From the NCBI GenBank assembly GCA_905371725.1, contig CAJPML010000036.1:1-8236 (forward strand): a stretch of 8,236 bases of DNA, in the 5' to 3' direction. The translations under genes were made by a program, and so were the position numbers. The stretch comes from Leptotrichia sp. oral taxon 215 (GTDB lineage Bacteria; Fusobacteriota; Fusobacteriia; Fusobacteriales; Leptotrichiaceae). The notes beneath the pieces were generated by a model, which saw only the letters and a list, made by a program, of their open reading frames with translations, made no database searches and had not been told where the DNA came from. Position 1 is the first letter of the stretch, and every line of letters begins with the position of its first letter. This document shows, piece after piece, positions 1 to 6,320 of the stretch.

Positions 1-54
1 AGTATAAAATATAAAATAAATAAAGAAATTATCGTAGATTAATATTAAGTAAAA

Positions 55-62
55 AAGGAGAT
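55..62 (+). promoter_or_regulatory. Ribosome binding site of rfbD
   Basis: AAGGAGAT lies 7 nt upstream of the ATG at 70 and fixes that start. The bases before it (1-54) are very AT-rich. I see no convincing promoter or gene end there, so rfbD may be read from an upstream gene outside the window. Confidence 0.8.
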
Positions 63-69
63 AAATAAT

Positions 70-927
70 ATGAAAATACTCTTAACAGGATCTAATGGTC
101 AATTAGGTCGTGATTTTAAAAAATTGTTTGATAGTTTAAAAATAGAATATATTGCAACAGATTATCAAGAACTTGATATAACAAATAATGAATTTTTAGA
201 ACAATTTTTTGATAAAAATAATGATTTTACGCATATAATAAACTGTGCTGCATATAATGATGTAGATAAAGCTGAAATAGATGAAAAAGTAAAACTCTTA
301 AATATTATAGCTCCTTATAAATTAGCGGAGTTTGCGAGAAAAATAAATGCTGTATATATAACATACTCTACTGATTTTGTATTTGATGGTCAGAAAAAAG
401 AGCCATATACAGAAGAAGACATCCCTAATCCATTATCTGAGTATGGAAAGTCAAAATATGAAGGGGAACAGAAAGTATTAAAAACATATGATAAATCCTT
501 TGTAATTAGAACTTCCTGGGTGTTTGGAATAGCGAATAATAACTTTAATAAGCAGGTAATTAATTGGAGCAAGTCAAGAGATGCTTTAAGTATAGTCGAT
601 GATCAGGTTTCGGTACCAACTTATTCAAAAGATCTAGCGGAATTTTCTTGGAAACTTATACAGACAGAAAAATACGGATTGTATCATATTTCAAATGAAG
701 GCATAGCAAGTAAATATGACCAGGCAAAATATGTATTGGAGAAAATAGGATGGAAAGGGAAAATTGTAACTGCAAAAACTGAAGATTTTAATCTTCCAGC
801 TAAAAGACCTCATTTTTCAAAATTATCTTCTATGAAAGTAGAAAAACTTCTTGGAGAAAAAATTCCTAGCTGGCAAAGTGGAATAGATAGATTTTTGGAA
901 GAAATGAAGGAAAAAGGTGAACTTTAA
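70..927 (+). CDS. rfbD: dTDP-4-dehydrorhamnose reductase (RfbD/RmlD)
   Basis: This cytoplasmic short-chain dehydrogenase performs the last step of dTDP-L-rhamnose synthesis, the NAD(P)H-dependent reduction of dTDP-4-dehydro-L-rhamnose. The 285 residues match the family length. Visible marks are the Rossmann glycine motif GSNGQLG (residues 7-13), the CAAYNDVDKAE segment (59-69), the STDFVFDG strand with T101, and the catalytic YGKSK pair Y125/K129. RTSWVFG (147-153), DQVSVPTY (179-186) and a C-terminal RPHFSKLSS substrate-side motif (246-254) are also present. It starts at a strong AAGGAG site and is followed by its own hairpin terminator, so it is not firmly co-transcribed with the next gene. 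The pathway partners rfbB and rfbC lie downstream. rfbA is absent from the window and may be upstream. The assignment is secure at family level. Confidence 0.95.
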   Translation: MKILLTGSNGQLGRDFKKLFDSLKIEYIATDYQELDITNNEFLEQFFDKNNDFTHIINCAAYNDVDKAEIDEKVKLLNIIAPYKLAEFARKINAVYITYSTDFVFDGQKKEPYTEEDIPNPLSEYGKSKYEGEQKVLKTYDKSFVIRTSWVFGIANNNFNKQVINWSKSRDALSIVDDQVSVPTYSKDLAEFSWKLIQTEKYGLYHISNEGIASKYDQAKYVLEKIGWKGKIVTAKTEDFNLPAKRPHFSKLSSMKVEKLLGEKIPSWQSGIDRFLEEMKEKGEL

Positions 928-955
928 TAGGAATAGTGATAGATGAATTAAAACT

Positions 956-984
956 AAAAGACTGGACTTATTTCAGTCTTTTTT
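956..984 (+). terminator. Intrinsic terminator after rfbD
   Basis: AAAAGACTG (956-964) pairs with CAGTCTTTT across a 9-nt loop, and the T run extends to 984. It starts 28 nt after the rfbD stop codon. It separates rfbD from the GH16-rfbB-rfbC unit, although read-through is possible. Confidence 0.85.
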
Positions 985-991
985 GTATAAT
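963..991 (+). promoter_or_regulatory. Candidate promoter for GH16-rfbB-rfbC, overlapping the terminator
   Basis: A perfect TATAAT (986-991) stands 17 nt after TGGACT (963-968), a 4/6 match to the -35 consensus. The -35 and spacer lie inside the terminator hairpin of rfbD. The position, about 60 nt before the GH16 start, suits a sigma-70-type promoter for the next operon. The weak -35 keeps the confidence moderate. Confidence 0.5.
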
Positions 992-1051
992 ATAGAAAAA
1001 TTAAGTAATTCAGAATTAAATTAAAAAATAACAGGGAAAAGGAGAAACCGG

Positions 1052-2047
1052 ATGAAAAAAATATTTTTAATATTATGTTTAGGAATAGTAGGATTTAGTA
1101 GAATTTCGTTGGCTGCAGGAGAAACAGGACAAGAAATAACAAATATAAAAAAGAATGCAGAAAAGATAGAAAGTGAAACAAGTTCAGATAAGGCTGAAGC
1201 GGCAGTTGAAGAGAAGAAAAAAATAAAAATATCAAATCCTTTCAAAAAAAAGAAAGTAGAGTGGGAGCTTGTATGGAGAGATGAATTTGATGAAAATAAA
1301 CTGGATAGTTCAAAATGGAGTTACTGGGAAAATGGAAATCCATGGAGTTCCGGAAACTATCTGGATGAAAATGGAAATCTGGTAGATCAGTATGGATTTC
1401 AGGCAAAACAGTATTATCAGAGAGATAATGTAAGACTTGAAAATGGTTATCTTATAATAACAGTAAAGAAAGAAGATGACAAGACAGTAAAAATAGATGG
1501 AAAAGACAGAAAGATTTTATATAGTTCAGGTGCAGTACATACAAAGGATAAATTTTCGATTCATGAAGGAAAAATAGAAATGAGAGCAACTATGCCTGAA
1601 GGAATAGGTACATGGCCTGCATTTTGGACATGGCCTGAGGATTATTCACAGGCTGTAGGCGGTCCTGCAAAGGAAGAAATAGATATATTCGAGATATATG
1701 GAGATAATTTAAAAAGGGTTACTGGAACAGCTCATGCCTTGAAGTCTGATAATACTTATGCTTCATTTGTAGGAAGTGATCTTAGAATTAAGAAAAATGA
1801 AGATCTGACAAGATTTAACACGTATGCGGTGGAATGGGATGATAAGGAAATAAAATGGCTGTTTAATGGAAGAGTATATAAAAGATTATCTATGAAAAAA
1901 GTTGCAAGATCAAGTGAAAATACATTTAAATTACCACATTTTCTAATGATTAATGTAGCATTACAGGATAAGACAGGAGAAGATGGAAACATTAAGTTTC
2001 CGACAGAAATGAAAGTTGATTATGTAAGGGTTTATAAGAAGAAATAA
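1052..2047 (+). CDS. Secreted glycoside hydrolase family 16 protein (beta-glucanase/laminarinase type)
   Basis: The protein has 331 residues. An N-terminal signal peptide (MKKIFLILCLGIVGF, likely cut near SLAA at 19-22) indicates export. It is followed by a Lys/Glu-rich linker to about residue 70. The rest is a GH16 jelly-roll domain starting at WELVWRDEF, with GTWPAFW (186-192) and the family signature EIDIFE (209-214), where E209 is the expected nucleophile and E214 the acid/base. YAVEWDDKEIKWLFNG (258-273) and the closing MKVDYVRVYKK are also typical. GH16 enzymes mostly cut beta-1,3 or beta-1,3/1,4 glucans, but the exact substrate cannot be read here. C9 is not in a good lipobox (LILC), so a lipoprotein is unlikely. 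A strong AAAAGGAG site supports the start. The gene lies 32 nt before rfbB, which suggests co-transcription and a role in polysaccharide trimming or turnover. Confidence 0.9.
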   Translation: MKKIFLILCLGIVGFSRISLAAGETGQEITNIKKNAEKIESETSSDKAEAAVEEKKKIKISNPFKKKKVEWELVWRDEFDENKLDSSKWSYWENGNPWSSGNYLDENGNLVDQYGFQAKQYYQRDNVRLENGYLIITVKKEDDKTVKIDGKDRKILYSSGAVHTKDKFSIHEGKIEMRATMPEGIGTWPAFWTWPEDYSQAVGGPAKEEIDIFEIYGDNLKRVTGTAHALKSDNTYASFVGSDLRIKKNEDLTRFNTYAVEWDDKEIKWLFNGRVYKRLSMKKVARSSENTFKLPHFLMINVALQDKTGEDGNIKFPTEMKVDYVRVYKKK

Positions 2048-2065
2048 AAATATAAATAAGAATTT

Positions 2066-2072
2066 CAGGAGG
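2066..2072 (+). promoter_or_regulatory. Ribosome binding site of rfbB
   Basis: CAGGAGG is a near-perfect Shine-Dalgarno sequence 7 nt before the ATG at 2080. It lies in the 32-nt gap after the GH16 stop, which contains no hairpin, consistent with one operon. Confidence 0.8.
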
Positions 2073-2079
2073 ACTTTAA

Positions 2080-3288
2080 ATGAAAACATATTTAGTGACA
2101 GGAGCCGCAGGATTTATTGGTGCAAATTATTTGAAGTATATTTTGAAAAAATATGAAGGTAAAGAGGATATTAAAGTAATAGTTGTAGATGCTTTAACTT
2201 ATGCAGGAAATTTGGGAACTATAAGGGAAGAATTAAAAAATCCAGGAGTAAAATTTGAAAAAGTGGATATAAGAGACAGAAAAGAAGTGGAAAGAATTTT
2301 TTCTGAAAATGATGTTGATTATGTGGTGAATTTTGCTGCAGAATCGCATGTGGACAGATCCATTGAAAATCCTCAGATATTTCTTGAAACAAATATACTT
2401 GGAACACAGAACCTGCTTGAAAATGCAAAAAAGGCATGGACAGTTTCAAAAGGGGAAAATGGATACCCTGTTTATAGAGACGGTGTAAAATATTTGCAGG
2501 TTTCCACAGATGAAGTTTATGGAAGTTTGTCAAAAGATTATGAAAAAGCTATAGAACTTGTAATTGAAGATGAAAAAGTAAAAAATGTTGTAAAAAACAG
2601 AACAAACTTAAAGACATATGGAGATAAATTTTTTACAGAAAAAACATCTTTAGATCCGAGAAGTCCCTATTCAGCTTCAAAGGCAGGGGCAGACCATATA
2701 GTTCTTGCATATGGAGAAACTTATAAAATGCCGATAACAATAACAAGATGTTCAAATAACTATGGACCTTATCATTTTCCTGAAAAATTGATACCTCTTA
2801 TGATAAAAAATGTCCTTGAAGGAAAAAAACTTCCTGTTTATGGAAAGGGAGACAATGTCAGAGACTGGCTATATGTAGAAGATCATTGTAAAGGAATTGA
2901 TCTTGTATTAAGGGAAGGAAAAGAAGGAGAGATCTACAATATAGGTGGATTTAATGAAGAACAGAATATAAATATTGTAAAACTTGTAATTGACATATTA
3001 AAAGAGGAGATTACAAATAATGATGAATATAAGAGAGTTCTGAAAACAGACCTTGATAATATAAACTATAATTTGATAACTTATGTTCAGGACAGATTGG
3101 GACATGATATGAGATATGCAATAGATCCTTCAAAAATAGCAAGAGATCTTGGATGGTATCCTGAAACTGATTTTGAAACTGGAATAAGAAAAACTGTAAA
3201 ATGGTATCTTGAAAATCAGGAATGGGTAAATGAAGTTATTTCAGGAGATTATCAGAAATATTATGAAAAAATGTATGGAGGTAAATAA
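2080..3288 (+). CDS. rfbB: dTDP-glucose 4,6-dehydratase (RfbB/RmlB)
   Basis: This cytoplasmic NAD-dependent extended SDR enzyme converts dTDP-glucose to dTDP-4-dehydro-6-deoxyglucose, the second step of dTDP-rhamnose synthesis. It shows the nucleotide-binding GAAGFIG (8-14), VDALTYAGN (36-44), and AAESHVDRSI (86-95). The catalytic STDEVYG carries T143, D144 and E145, and SPYSASK carries the Y197/K201 pair. NNYGPYHFPEKLIP (226-239), RDWLYVEDH (261-269) and YNIGG (286-290) follow. The 402 residues exceed the usual 340-360. Most of the excess is a charged insert at about residues 150-187, between the TDE triad and the YxxxK motif, plus a somewhat long stretch around 310-335. All catalytic residues are intact, so it should be active. 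The gene ends with only one base between its stop and the rfbC start. Confidence 0.97.
   Translation: MKTYLVTGAAGFIGANYLKYILKKYEGKEDIKVIVVDALTYAGNLGTIREELKNPGVKFEKVDIRDRKEVERIFSENDVDYVVNFAAESHVDRSIENPQIFLETNILGTQNLLENAKKAWTVSKGENGYPVYRDGVKYLQVSTDEVYGSLSKDYEKAIELVIEDEKVKNVVKNRTNLKTYGDKFFTEKTSLDPRSPYSASKAGADHIVLAYGETYKMPITITRCSNNYGPYHFPEKLIPLMIKNVLEGKKLPVYGKGDNVRDWLYVEDHCKGIDLVLREGKEGEIYNIGGFNEEQNINIVKLVIDILKEEITNNDEYKRVLKTDLDNINYNLITYVQDRLGHDMRYAIDPSKIARDLGWYPETDFETGIRKTVKWYLENQEWVNEVISGDYQKYYEKMYGGK
3277..3282 (+). promoter_or_regulatory. Ribosome binding site deciding the rfbC start
   Basis: GGAGGT sits inside the last codons of rfbB, 7 nt before the ATG at 3290. It favours this ATG over the in-frame ATG at 3230, which would add 20 residues with no family likeness and overlap rfbB by 59 bases. 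Confidence 0.85.
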
Positions 3289-3289
3289 A

Positions 3290-3862
3290 ATGAATAACTT
3301 TACTGTGAAAAAAACTCCAATTAAAGATCTTGTAATAATTGAGACAAAAGTTTTTGGTGATTCAAGAGGCTTTTTTATGGAAACATACAACCAGGGATCT
3401 TTTGAAGAATTAGGACTTACAATGAATTTTGTTCAGGATAATCATTCAAAATCTAAAAAAGGTGTCTTAAGAGGATTACATTTTCAGACAAAGCATACTC
3501 AGGGGAAATTGGTAAGAGTTATAAAAGGACGTGTCTATGATGTTGCAGTGGATTTGAGAAAAGGAAGTGAAACTTTCGGTCAATGGTATGGAATAGAGCT
3601 ATCTGAAGAAAATAAACTTATGTTTTATGTTCCTGAAGGCTTTGCACATGGATTTCTGACATTAGATGATGAAACAGAATTTGTGTACAGATGTACAGAT
3701 TTATATGCTCCTGAATACGATAGCGGTATTTTATGGAGTGATAAGACATTGAATATAGACTGGAAATTTGAAGAATTTGGAATAAATCCGGAAGAACTTA
3801 CAATTTCTGATAAAGATCAGAAACAGCAGGAATTTGATCCTGATAAAAATTATTTTGAATAG
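3290..3862 (+). CDS. rfbC: dTDP-4-dehydrorhamnose 3,5-epimerase (RfbC/RmlC)
   Basis: This cytoplasmic cupin enzyme epimerises dTDP-4-dehydro-6-deoxyglucose at C3 and C5, between the RfbB and RfbD steps. Starting at MNNFTV it has 190 residues, the normal family length. Visible family marks are DSRGFFMETYN (24-34), the signature GVLRGLHFQ (58-66) with catalytic H64, and QGKLVRVIKGRVYDVAVDLRKGS (71-93). YVPEGFAHGFL (113-123), VYRCTDLYAPEYDSGILWSD (132-151) with Y133 and Y139, and a C-terminal ISDKD (172-176) that supplies the acidic region follow. An in-frame ATG lies 60 bases earlier but is rejected on ribosome binding site and family length. Translation is probably coupled to rfbB. The stop is only 9 bases before the terminal repeat of the MITE-like element, so the element forms the 3' end of this transcript. 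Confidence 0.97.
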   Translation: MNNFTVKKTPIKDLVIIETKVFGDSRGFFMETYNQGSFEELGLTMNFVQDNHSKSKKGVLRGLHFQTKHTQGKLVRVIKGRVYDVAVDLRKGSETFGQWYGIELSEENKLMFYVPEGFAHGFLTLDDETEFVYRCTDLYAPEYDSGILWSDKTLNIDWKFEEFGINPEELTISDKDQKQQEFDPDKNYFE

Positions 3863-3871
3863 ATGAAATAG

Positions 3872-3889
3872 GAGGCTGTCTCAAAATTT
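3872..3889 (+). repeat. Left terminal inverted repeat
   Basis: GAGGCTGTCTCAAAATTT is the exact reverse complement of 4185-4202. The next outer bases (G at 3871, G at 4203) do not pair, which marks the boundary. Confidence 0.9.
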
Positions 3890-3973
3890 TGAAATATTAA
3901 AATCATATTTATTCGTGTGTTAAAATTTTACTTATACAAAACAGTCATTCATAAAGAAAAAGTCAAAAATTGG
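3872..3973 (+). repeat. Tandem left-half copy 1 of the element
   Basis: This is a left half of the element that stops at its midpoint (AAAAATTGG). Within it, TGTTAAAATTTTACTTATA (3918-3936) and AAAACAGTCATTCAT (3938-3952) recur exactly 114 bases later at 4032-4050 and 4052-4066. The first part is more diverged from copy 2 and has small indels. Confidence 0.8.
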
Positions 3974-4088
3974 GGCTGTCTCAAAATAGCAAAAATATAA
4001 ATGTAATATATGAAAACCATATTTATTCATTTGTTAAAATTTTACTTATATAAAACAGTCATTCATTAAGGAAAAGTCAAAAACTTGG
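3974..4088 (+). repeat. Tandem left-half copy 2 of the element
   Basis: It begins with GGCTGTCTCAAAAT and repeats copy 1 through AAAAACTTGG. Its inverted partner is the right half, about 4089-4202, so 3974-4202 alone would be a 229-bp palindromic unit. Confidence 0.8.
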
Positions 4089-4184
4089 CCAAAGGCTCTA
4101 ACAGATGACTTTTCCTAAATTCATTTCCTGTTTTGAATTGTAAAATTATAAATAATTCATAAATATAGTTTTACATTATTTTTT

Positions 4185-4202
4185 AAATTTTGAGACAGCC
4201 TC
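4185..4202 (-). repeat. Right terminal inverted repeat
   Basis: AAATTTTGAGACAGCCTC is the perfect 18-bp partner of 3872-3889. Copy 2 matches it for only 14 bases (GGCTGTCTCAAAAT), so the outermost left end is the better partner. Confidence 0.9.
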
Positions 4203-4236
4203 GTTTTAGTAAAAATAGTAAGAAAGGCTAAAAATT

Positions 4237-5067
4237 ATGTATGATTTAACGGCATGTATTGTAACTTATAATACCGATGAAGAAGTTCTGGAAAAAATAA
4301 TAAACTGTTTTCAGAGATTAAAACTGAAATTCAGATTATTTATCTCAGATAATTCTGAAAAGGACAGGTTAAGAGAATTTATAAAAAAATTTAATGACGA
4401 CAGAATAGAATACATATTCAATAATTCCAATAAAGGATTTGGAGCAGGTCATAATGCTGTAATAGAAAAACTTCTGAAAGAGAAGACCCATAAACAGGAA
4501 AATATAACTAAATATCATCTTATAATAAATCCTGATATATTTTTTGAAGAAGGCACAGTTGAAAAAATATATGACTATATGGAACAGCATCCTGAAATTG
4601 GACAGATAGGACCAAAAATAAAGGATCCAGATGGTAATGTGAATTACTCATGCAGATTGTTACCTAGTCCTTTTAATCTAATATTTAGAAGATTTCTTCC
4701 CTTTAAGAAAATGATAGCAGAAATGGATTATAAATATGAAATGAGGAAATACAACTATAACCACACCATGGAAGTACCTATTCTTTCAGGATGTTTTATT
4801 TTTGTGCCATTTAAAGTTTTTGAAGAAGTAGGAAAATTTGATGAAAGATATTTCATGTATATGGAAGATTATGATTTATGCAGAAGAATAGGAGAAAAAT
4901 TTAAGGTTGTATATTATCCTGAAGCTGAAATTGTACATGAGCATGGAAAGGCATCGTATAAATCCCGTAAAATGATGATTATACATTCGAAATCAGCAAT
5001 AAAATATTTCAATAAATGGGGATGGTTTTTTGATAAGGAGAGATATAAAAAAAGAAAAATTTTCTAA
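4237..5067 (+). CDS. Family 2 glycosyltransferase, probable rhamnosyltransferase
   Basis: The 276-residue protein has a GT-A fold and resembles the WbbL/RfbF rhamnosyltransferase group. It probably adds a sugar to a lipid-linked surface polysaccharide at the inner face of the membrane. It opens with TACIVTYN (5-12) and carries SDNS (37-40) in the nucleotide-sugar site and NKGFGAGHNAVI (65-76). The DxD-equivalent is INPD (97-100), followed by GQIGPKI (122-128) and SGCFIFV (184-190). The acceptor-side acidic motif FDERYFMYMEDYDLCRR (201-217) and VHEHGKAS (233-240) follow. No membrane segment is evident. AAAGG at 4223-4227 supports the start. Donor and acceptor are not readable from sequence, and dTDP-rhamnose is inferred from the neighbouring rfb genes. 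No convincing promoter lies upstream, so expression may depend on read-through across the palindromic element. The prs promoter begins just after its stop. Confidence 0.88.
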   Translation: MYDLTACIVTYNTDEEVLEKIINCFQRLKLKFRLFISDNSEKDRLREFIKKFNDDRIEYIFNNSNKGFGAGHNAVIEKLLKEKTHKQENITKYHLIINPDIFFEEGTVEKIYDYMEQHPEIGQIGPKIKDPDGNVNYSCRLLPSPFNLIFRRFLPFKKMIAEMDYKYEMRKYNYNHTMEVPILSGCFIFVPFKVFEEVGKFDERYFMYMEDYDLCRRIGEKFKVVYYPEAEIVHEHGKASYKSRKMMIIHSKSAIKYFNKWGWFFDKERYKKRKIF

Positions 5068-5081
5068 AGTAAAAAAATTTG

Positions 5082-5090
5082 TGGTATAAT
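5082..5090 (+). promoter_or_regulatory. Extended -10 promoter of prs
   Basis: TGGTATAAT is a perfect TATAAT (5085-5090) with the TGn extension, 15 bases after the glycosyltransferase stop. The matching -35 position (5062-5067, TTCTAA) is weak and overlaps that stop codon. A second TATAAT at 5094-5099 lacks any -35. It gives prs its own transcription unit. Confidence 0.7.
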
Positions 5091-5142
5091 AGATATAATA
5101 AATTTAAAAAGGATAATCAATCGTGAGAAAGGAAAATATTAG

Positions 5143-6126
5143 ATGCTAGTTTTAAGCGAGGAAGAAAAGAAGAAAATTAAGATTTTTGCAGGACCTTCAA
5201 GCCAAGATTTGGCAAAAAAAGTTTCAGAAGATCTTGAAATGGACTTAAACTTAGTAAAAATGAACAGATTTTCAGATGGTGAAGTTTTTATAAAACCTGA
5301 AGAAAGTGTAAGAGGATGTAAAGTGTTTGTTATTCAGTCCACTTCAAATCCAGTAAATGAAAGTCTGATGGAACTTCTGATTTTCATTGATGCTTTAAGA
5401 AGGGCTTCGGCAGAAGAGATAATAGCCATAATCCCTTACTATGGTTATGCAAGACAGGACAGGACAGCAAGCCCAAGGGAGCCGATAACTGCAAAATTAG
5501 TGGCAAATCTGCTGGCAGAAGCAGGAGCTACAAGAGTAGTGACTATGGATTTACATGCGAGACAGGCACAGGGATTCTTCGATATTCCTGTTGATCATAT
5601 GGAAGCACTGCCTATTCTGGCAAAGCATTTTATAAAATATGGCTTTGGACCTGAGGATACAGTAGTGGTGTCGCCTGATGTAGGAGGAGTCAAAAGAGCG
5701 AGAGGACTGGCAAAATGGCTTCACACACCTTTAGCAATAATAGATAAGAGAAGACAGAAGGCAAATGAGTGTGAAGTAATGAATATAATTGGAGATGTAA
5801 AAGGTAAAAAGGTAATTCTGGTAGATGATATGATAGATACTGCAGGGACTATATGTAATGCTGCCAAAGTCCTTATAGAAAGAGGAGCCGTAAAAGTATA
5901 TGCATGTGCAACACATGCTGTATTTTCAGGGCCTGCAATAGAAAGATTGAAGGAATCCGTATTTGCAAAAGTAGTTGTGACAGATAGTATTTATCTGTCA
6001 GAAGAACGGAGATTTGAGAAGCTTAGAATACTGTCAGCAAGTGAAATATTTGCTGAAACAATAAAAAGAATAGCAAAAGATGAGCCTATAAGCGATCTTT
6101 TTGAGTTGCCTTCAGAGCAGCATTAA
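5143..6126 (+). CDS. prs: Ribose-phosphate pyrophosphokinase (PRPP synthetase)
   Basis: It transfers pyrophosphate from ATP to ribose 5-phosphate to make PRPP for purine, pyrimidine, histidine, tryptophan and NAD synthesis in the cytoplasm. The 327 residues are slightly longer than the usual 310-320 because of a short N-terminal extension before KIFAGPSS. Marks include NRFSDGE (41-47), the ATP-site flexible loop YARQDR (102-107), and the metal-binding segment MDLHARQAQGFFD (135-147) with H138. The allosteric/active-site stretch SPDVGGVKRAR (177-187) and the PRPP loop VDDMIDTAGT (227-236) follow. It is a class I enzyme with all key residues intact. AAAGGA at 5128-5133 supports the ATG. It has its own extended -10 promoter and is followed by a terminator, so it appears monocistronic. 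Confidence 0.98.
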   Translation: MLVLSEEEKKKIKIFAGPSSQDLAKKVSEDLEMDLNLVKMNRFSDGEVFIKPEESVRGCKVFVIQSTSNPVNESLMELLIFIDALRRASAEEIIAIIPYYGYARQDRTASPREPITAKLVANLLAEAGATRVVTMDLHARQAQGFFDIPVDHMEALPILAKHFIKYGFGPEDTVVVSPDVGGVKRARGLAKWLHTPLAIIDKRRQKANECEVMNIIGDVKGKKVILVDDMIDTAGTICNAAKVLIERGAVKVYACATHAVFSGPAIERLKESVFAKVVVTDSIYLSEERRFEKLRILSASEIFAETIKRIAKDEPISDLFELPSEQH

Positions 6127-6161
6127 AGATAAAAATTAATATTTAAATATAAAATAAATAG

Positions 6162-6190
6162 AAAAAAGCATCTTGCTTTTTGGTGTTTTT
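6162..6190 (+). terminator. Intrinsic terminator after prs
   Basis: AAAAAGCA (6163-6170) pairs perfectly with TGCTTTTT (6174-6181) around the 3-nt loop TCT, and a further T run ends at 6190. It lies 35 nt after the prs stop. The stem is mostly A-T, so efficiency may be modest. Confidence 0.75.
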
Positions 6191-6200
6191 GTATTATAAT
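6173..6200 (+). promoter_or_regulatory. Candidate promoter for the DUF2829 gene, overlapping the prs terminator
   Basis: TATAAT (6195-6200) stands 16 nt after TTGCTT (6173-6178), which lies in the right arm of the prs terminator. It would give a leader of about 110 nt before the ATG at 6321. I see no recognisable riboswitch in that leader. The -35 match is weak (3/6). Confidence 0.45.
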
Positions 6201-6305
6201 TATAGTGGATATGATTAGATTAAATAAATAGAAAACGTAATTGAATATAGCAGCTAATTTGGGGAAAACTTTGATTTTTATATGAAATGTATAAATAATT
6301 TATTC

Positions 6306-6312
6306 AAAGGAG
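6306..6312 (+). promoter_or_regulatory. Ribosome binding site deciding the DUF2829 start
   Basis: AAAGGAG lies 8 nt before the ATG at 6321. The earlier in-frame ATG at 6282 has no such site and would add 13 residues (MKCINNLFKGVGI) unlike the family N-terminus, so 6321 is preferred. Confidence 0.8.
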
Positions 6313-6320
6313 TTGGTATT

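Larger units (their letters stand above)
3872..4202. mobile_element. MITE-like palindromic element, 331 bp, non-coding
   Basis: The stretch is bounded by perfect 18-bp inverted repeats, GAGGCTGTCTCAAAATTT at 3872-3889 and its exact reverse complement at 4185-4202. It contains no plausible gene. Its interior is near-palindromic: the reverse complement of the right half resembles the left half, with AGGAAAAGTCA (4069-4079) facing TGACTTTTCCT (4106-4116). A TTGGCCAA palindrome (4085-4092) stands at the midpoint of 3974-4202. A third, internal copy of the end sequence starts at 3974. I see no clear target-site duplication. Such features fit a miniature element moved by a transposase encoded elsewhere. 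The ends resemble those of some IS families, possibly IS1182-like, but I cannot assign one. The element fills nearly all of the 374-bp gap between rfbC and the glycosyltransferase and can fold into a large hairpin in RNA. Confidence 0.8.

Noticed and set aside
1052..1120. Lipoprotein signal on the GH16 protein
   Set aside because: The only N-terminal cysteine (C9) is preceded by Leu rather than Gly, Ala or Ser and lies within the hydrophobic core, so ordinary signal peptidase cleavage near residue 21 fits better.
2219..2533. 104-residue minus-strand frame inside rfbB
   Set aside because: It lies wholly opposite conserved rfbB codons and has the low-complexity composition of an antisense shadow.
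3230..3289. Longer rfbC starting at 3230
   Set aside because: It overlaps rfbB by 59 bases and lacks a good ribosome binding site. The first 20 residues do not look like the family, while the ATG at 3290 has GGAGGT at ideal spacing.
3872..4202. CRISPR array or tandem regulatory repeats
   Set aside because: There are only two direct copies plus an inverted one, with no regular short repeats and spacers. The perfect terminal inverted repeats point to a mobile element.
6201..6305. Riboswitch or structured leader before the DUF2829 gene
   Set aside because: No paired stems or known conserved riboswitch core can be seen; the stretch is plain AT-rich sequence.
6282..6320. Longer DUF2829 start at 6282
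   Set aside because: No ribosome binding site precedes it, and the added residues are encoded by the leader that contains the AAAGGAG of the real start.
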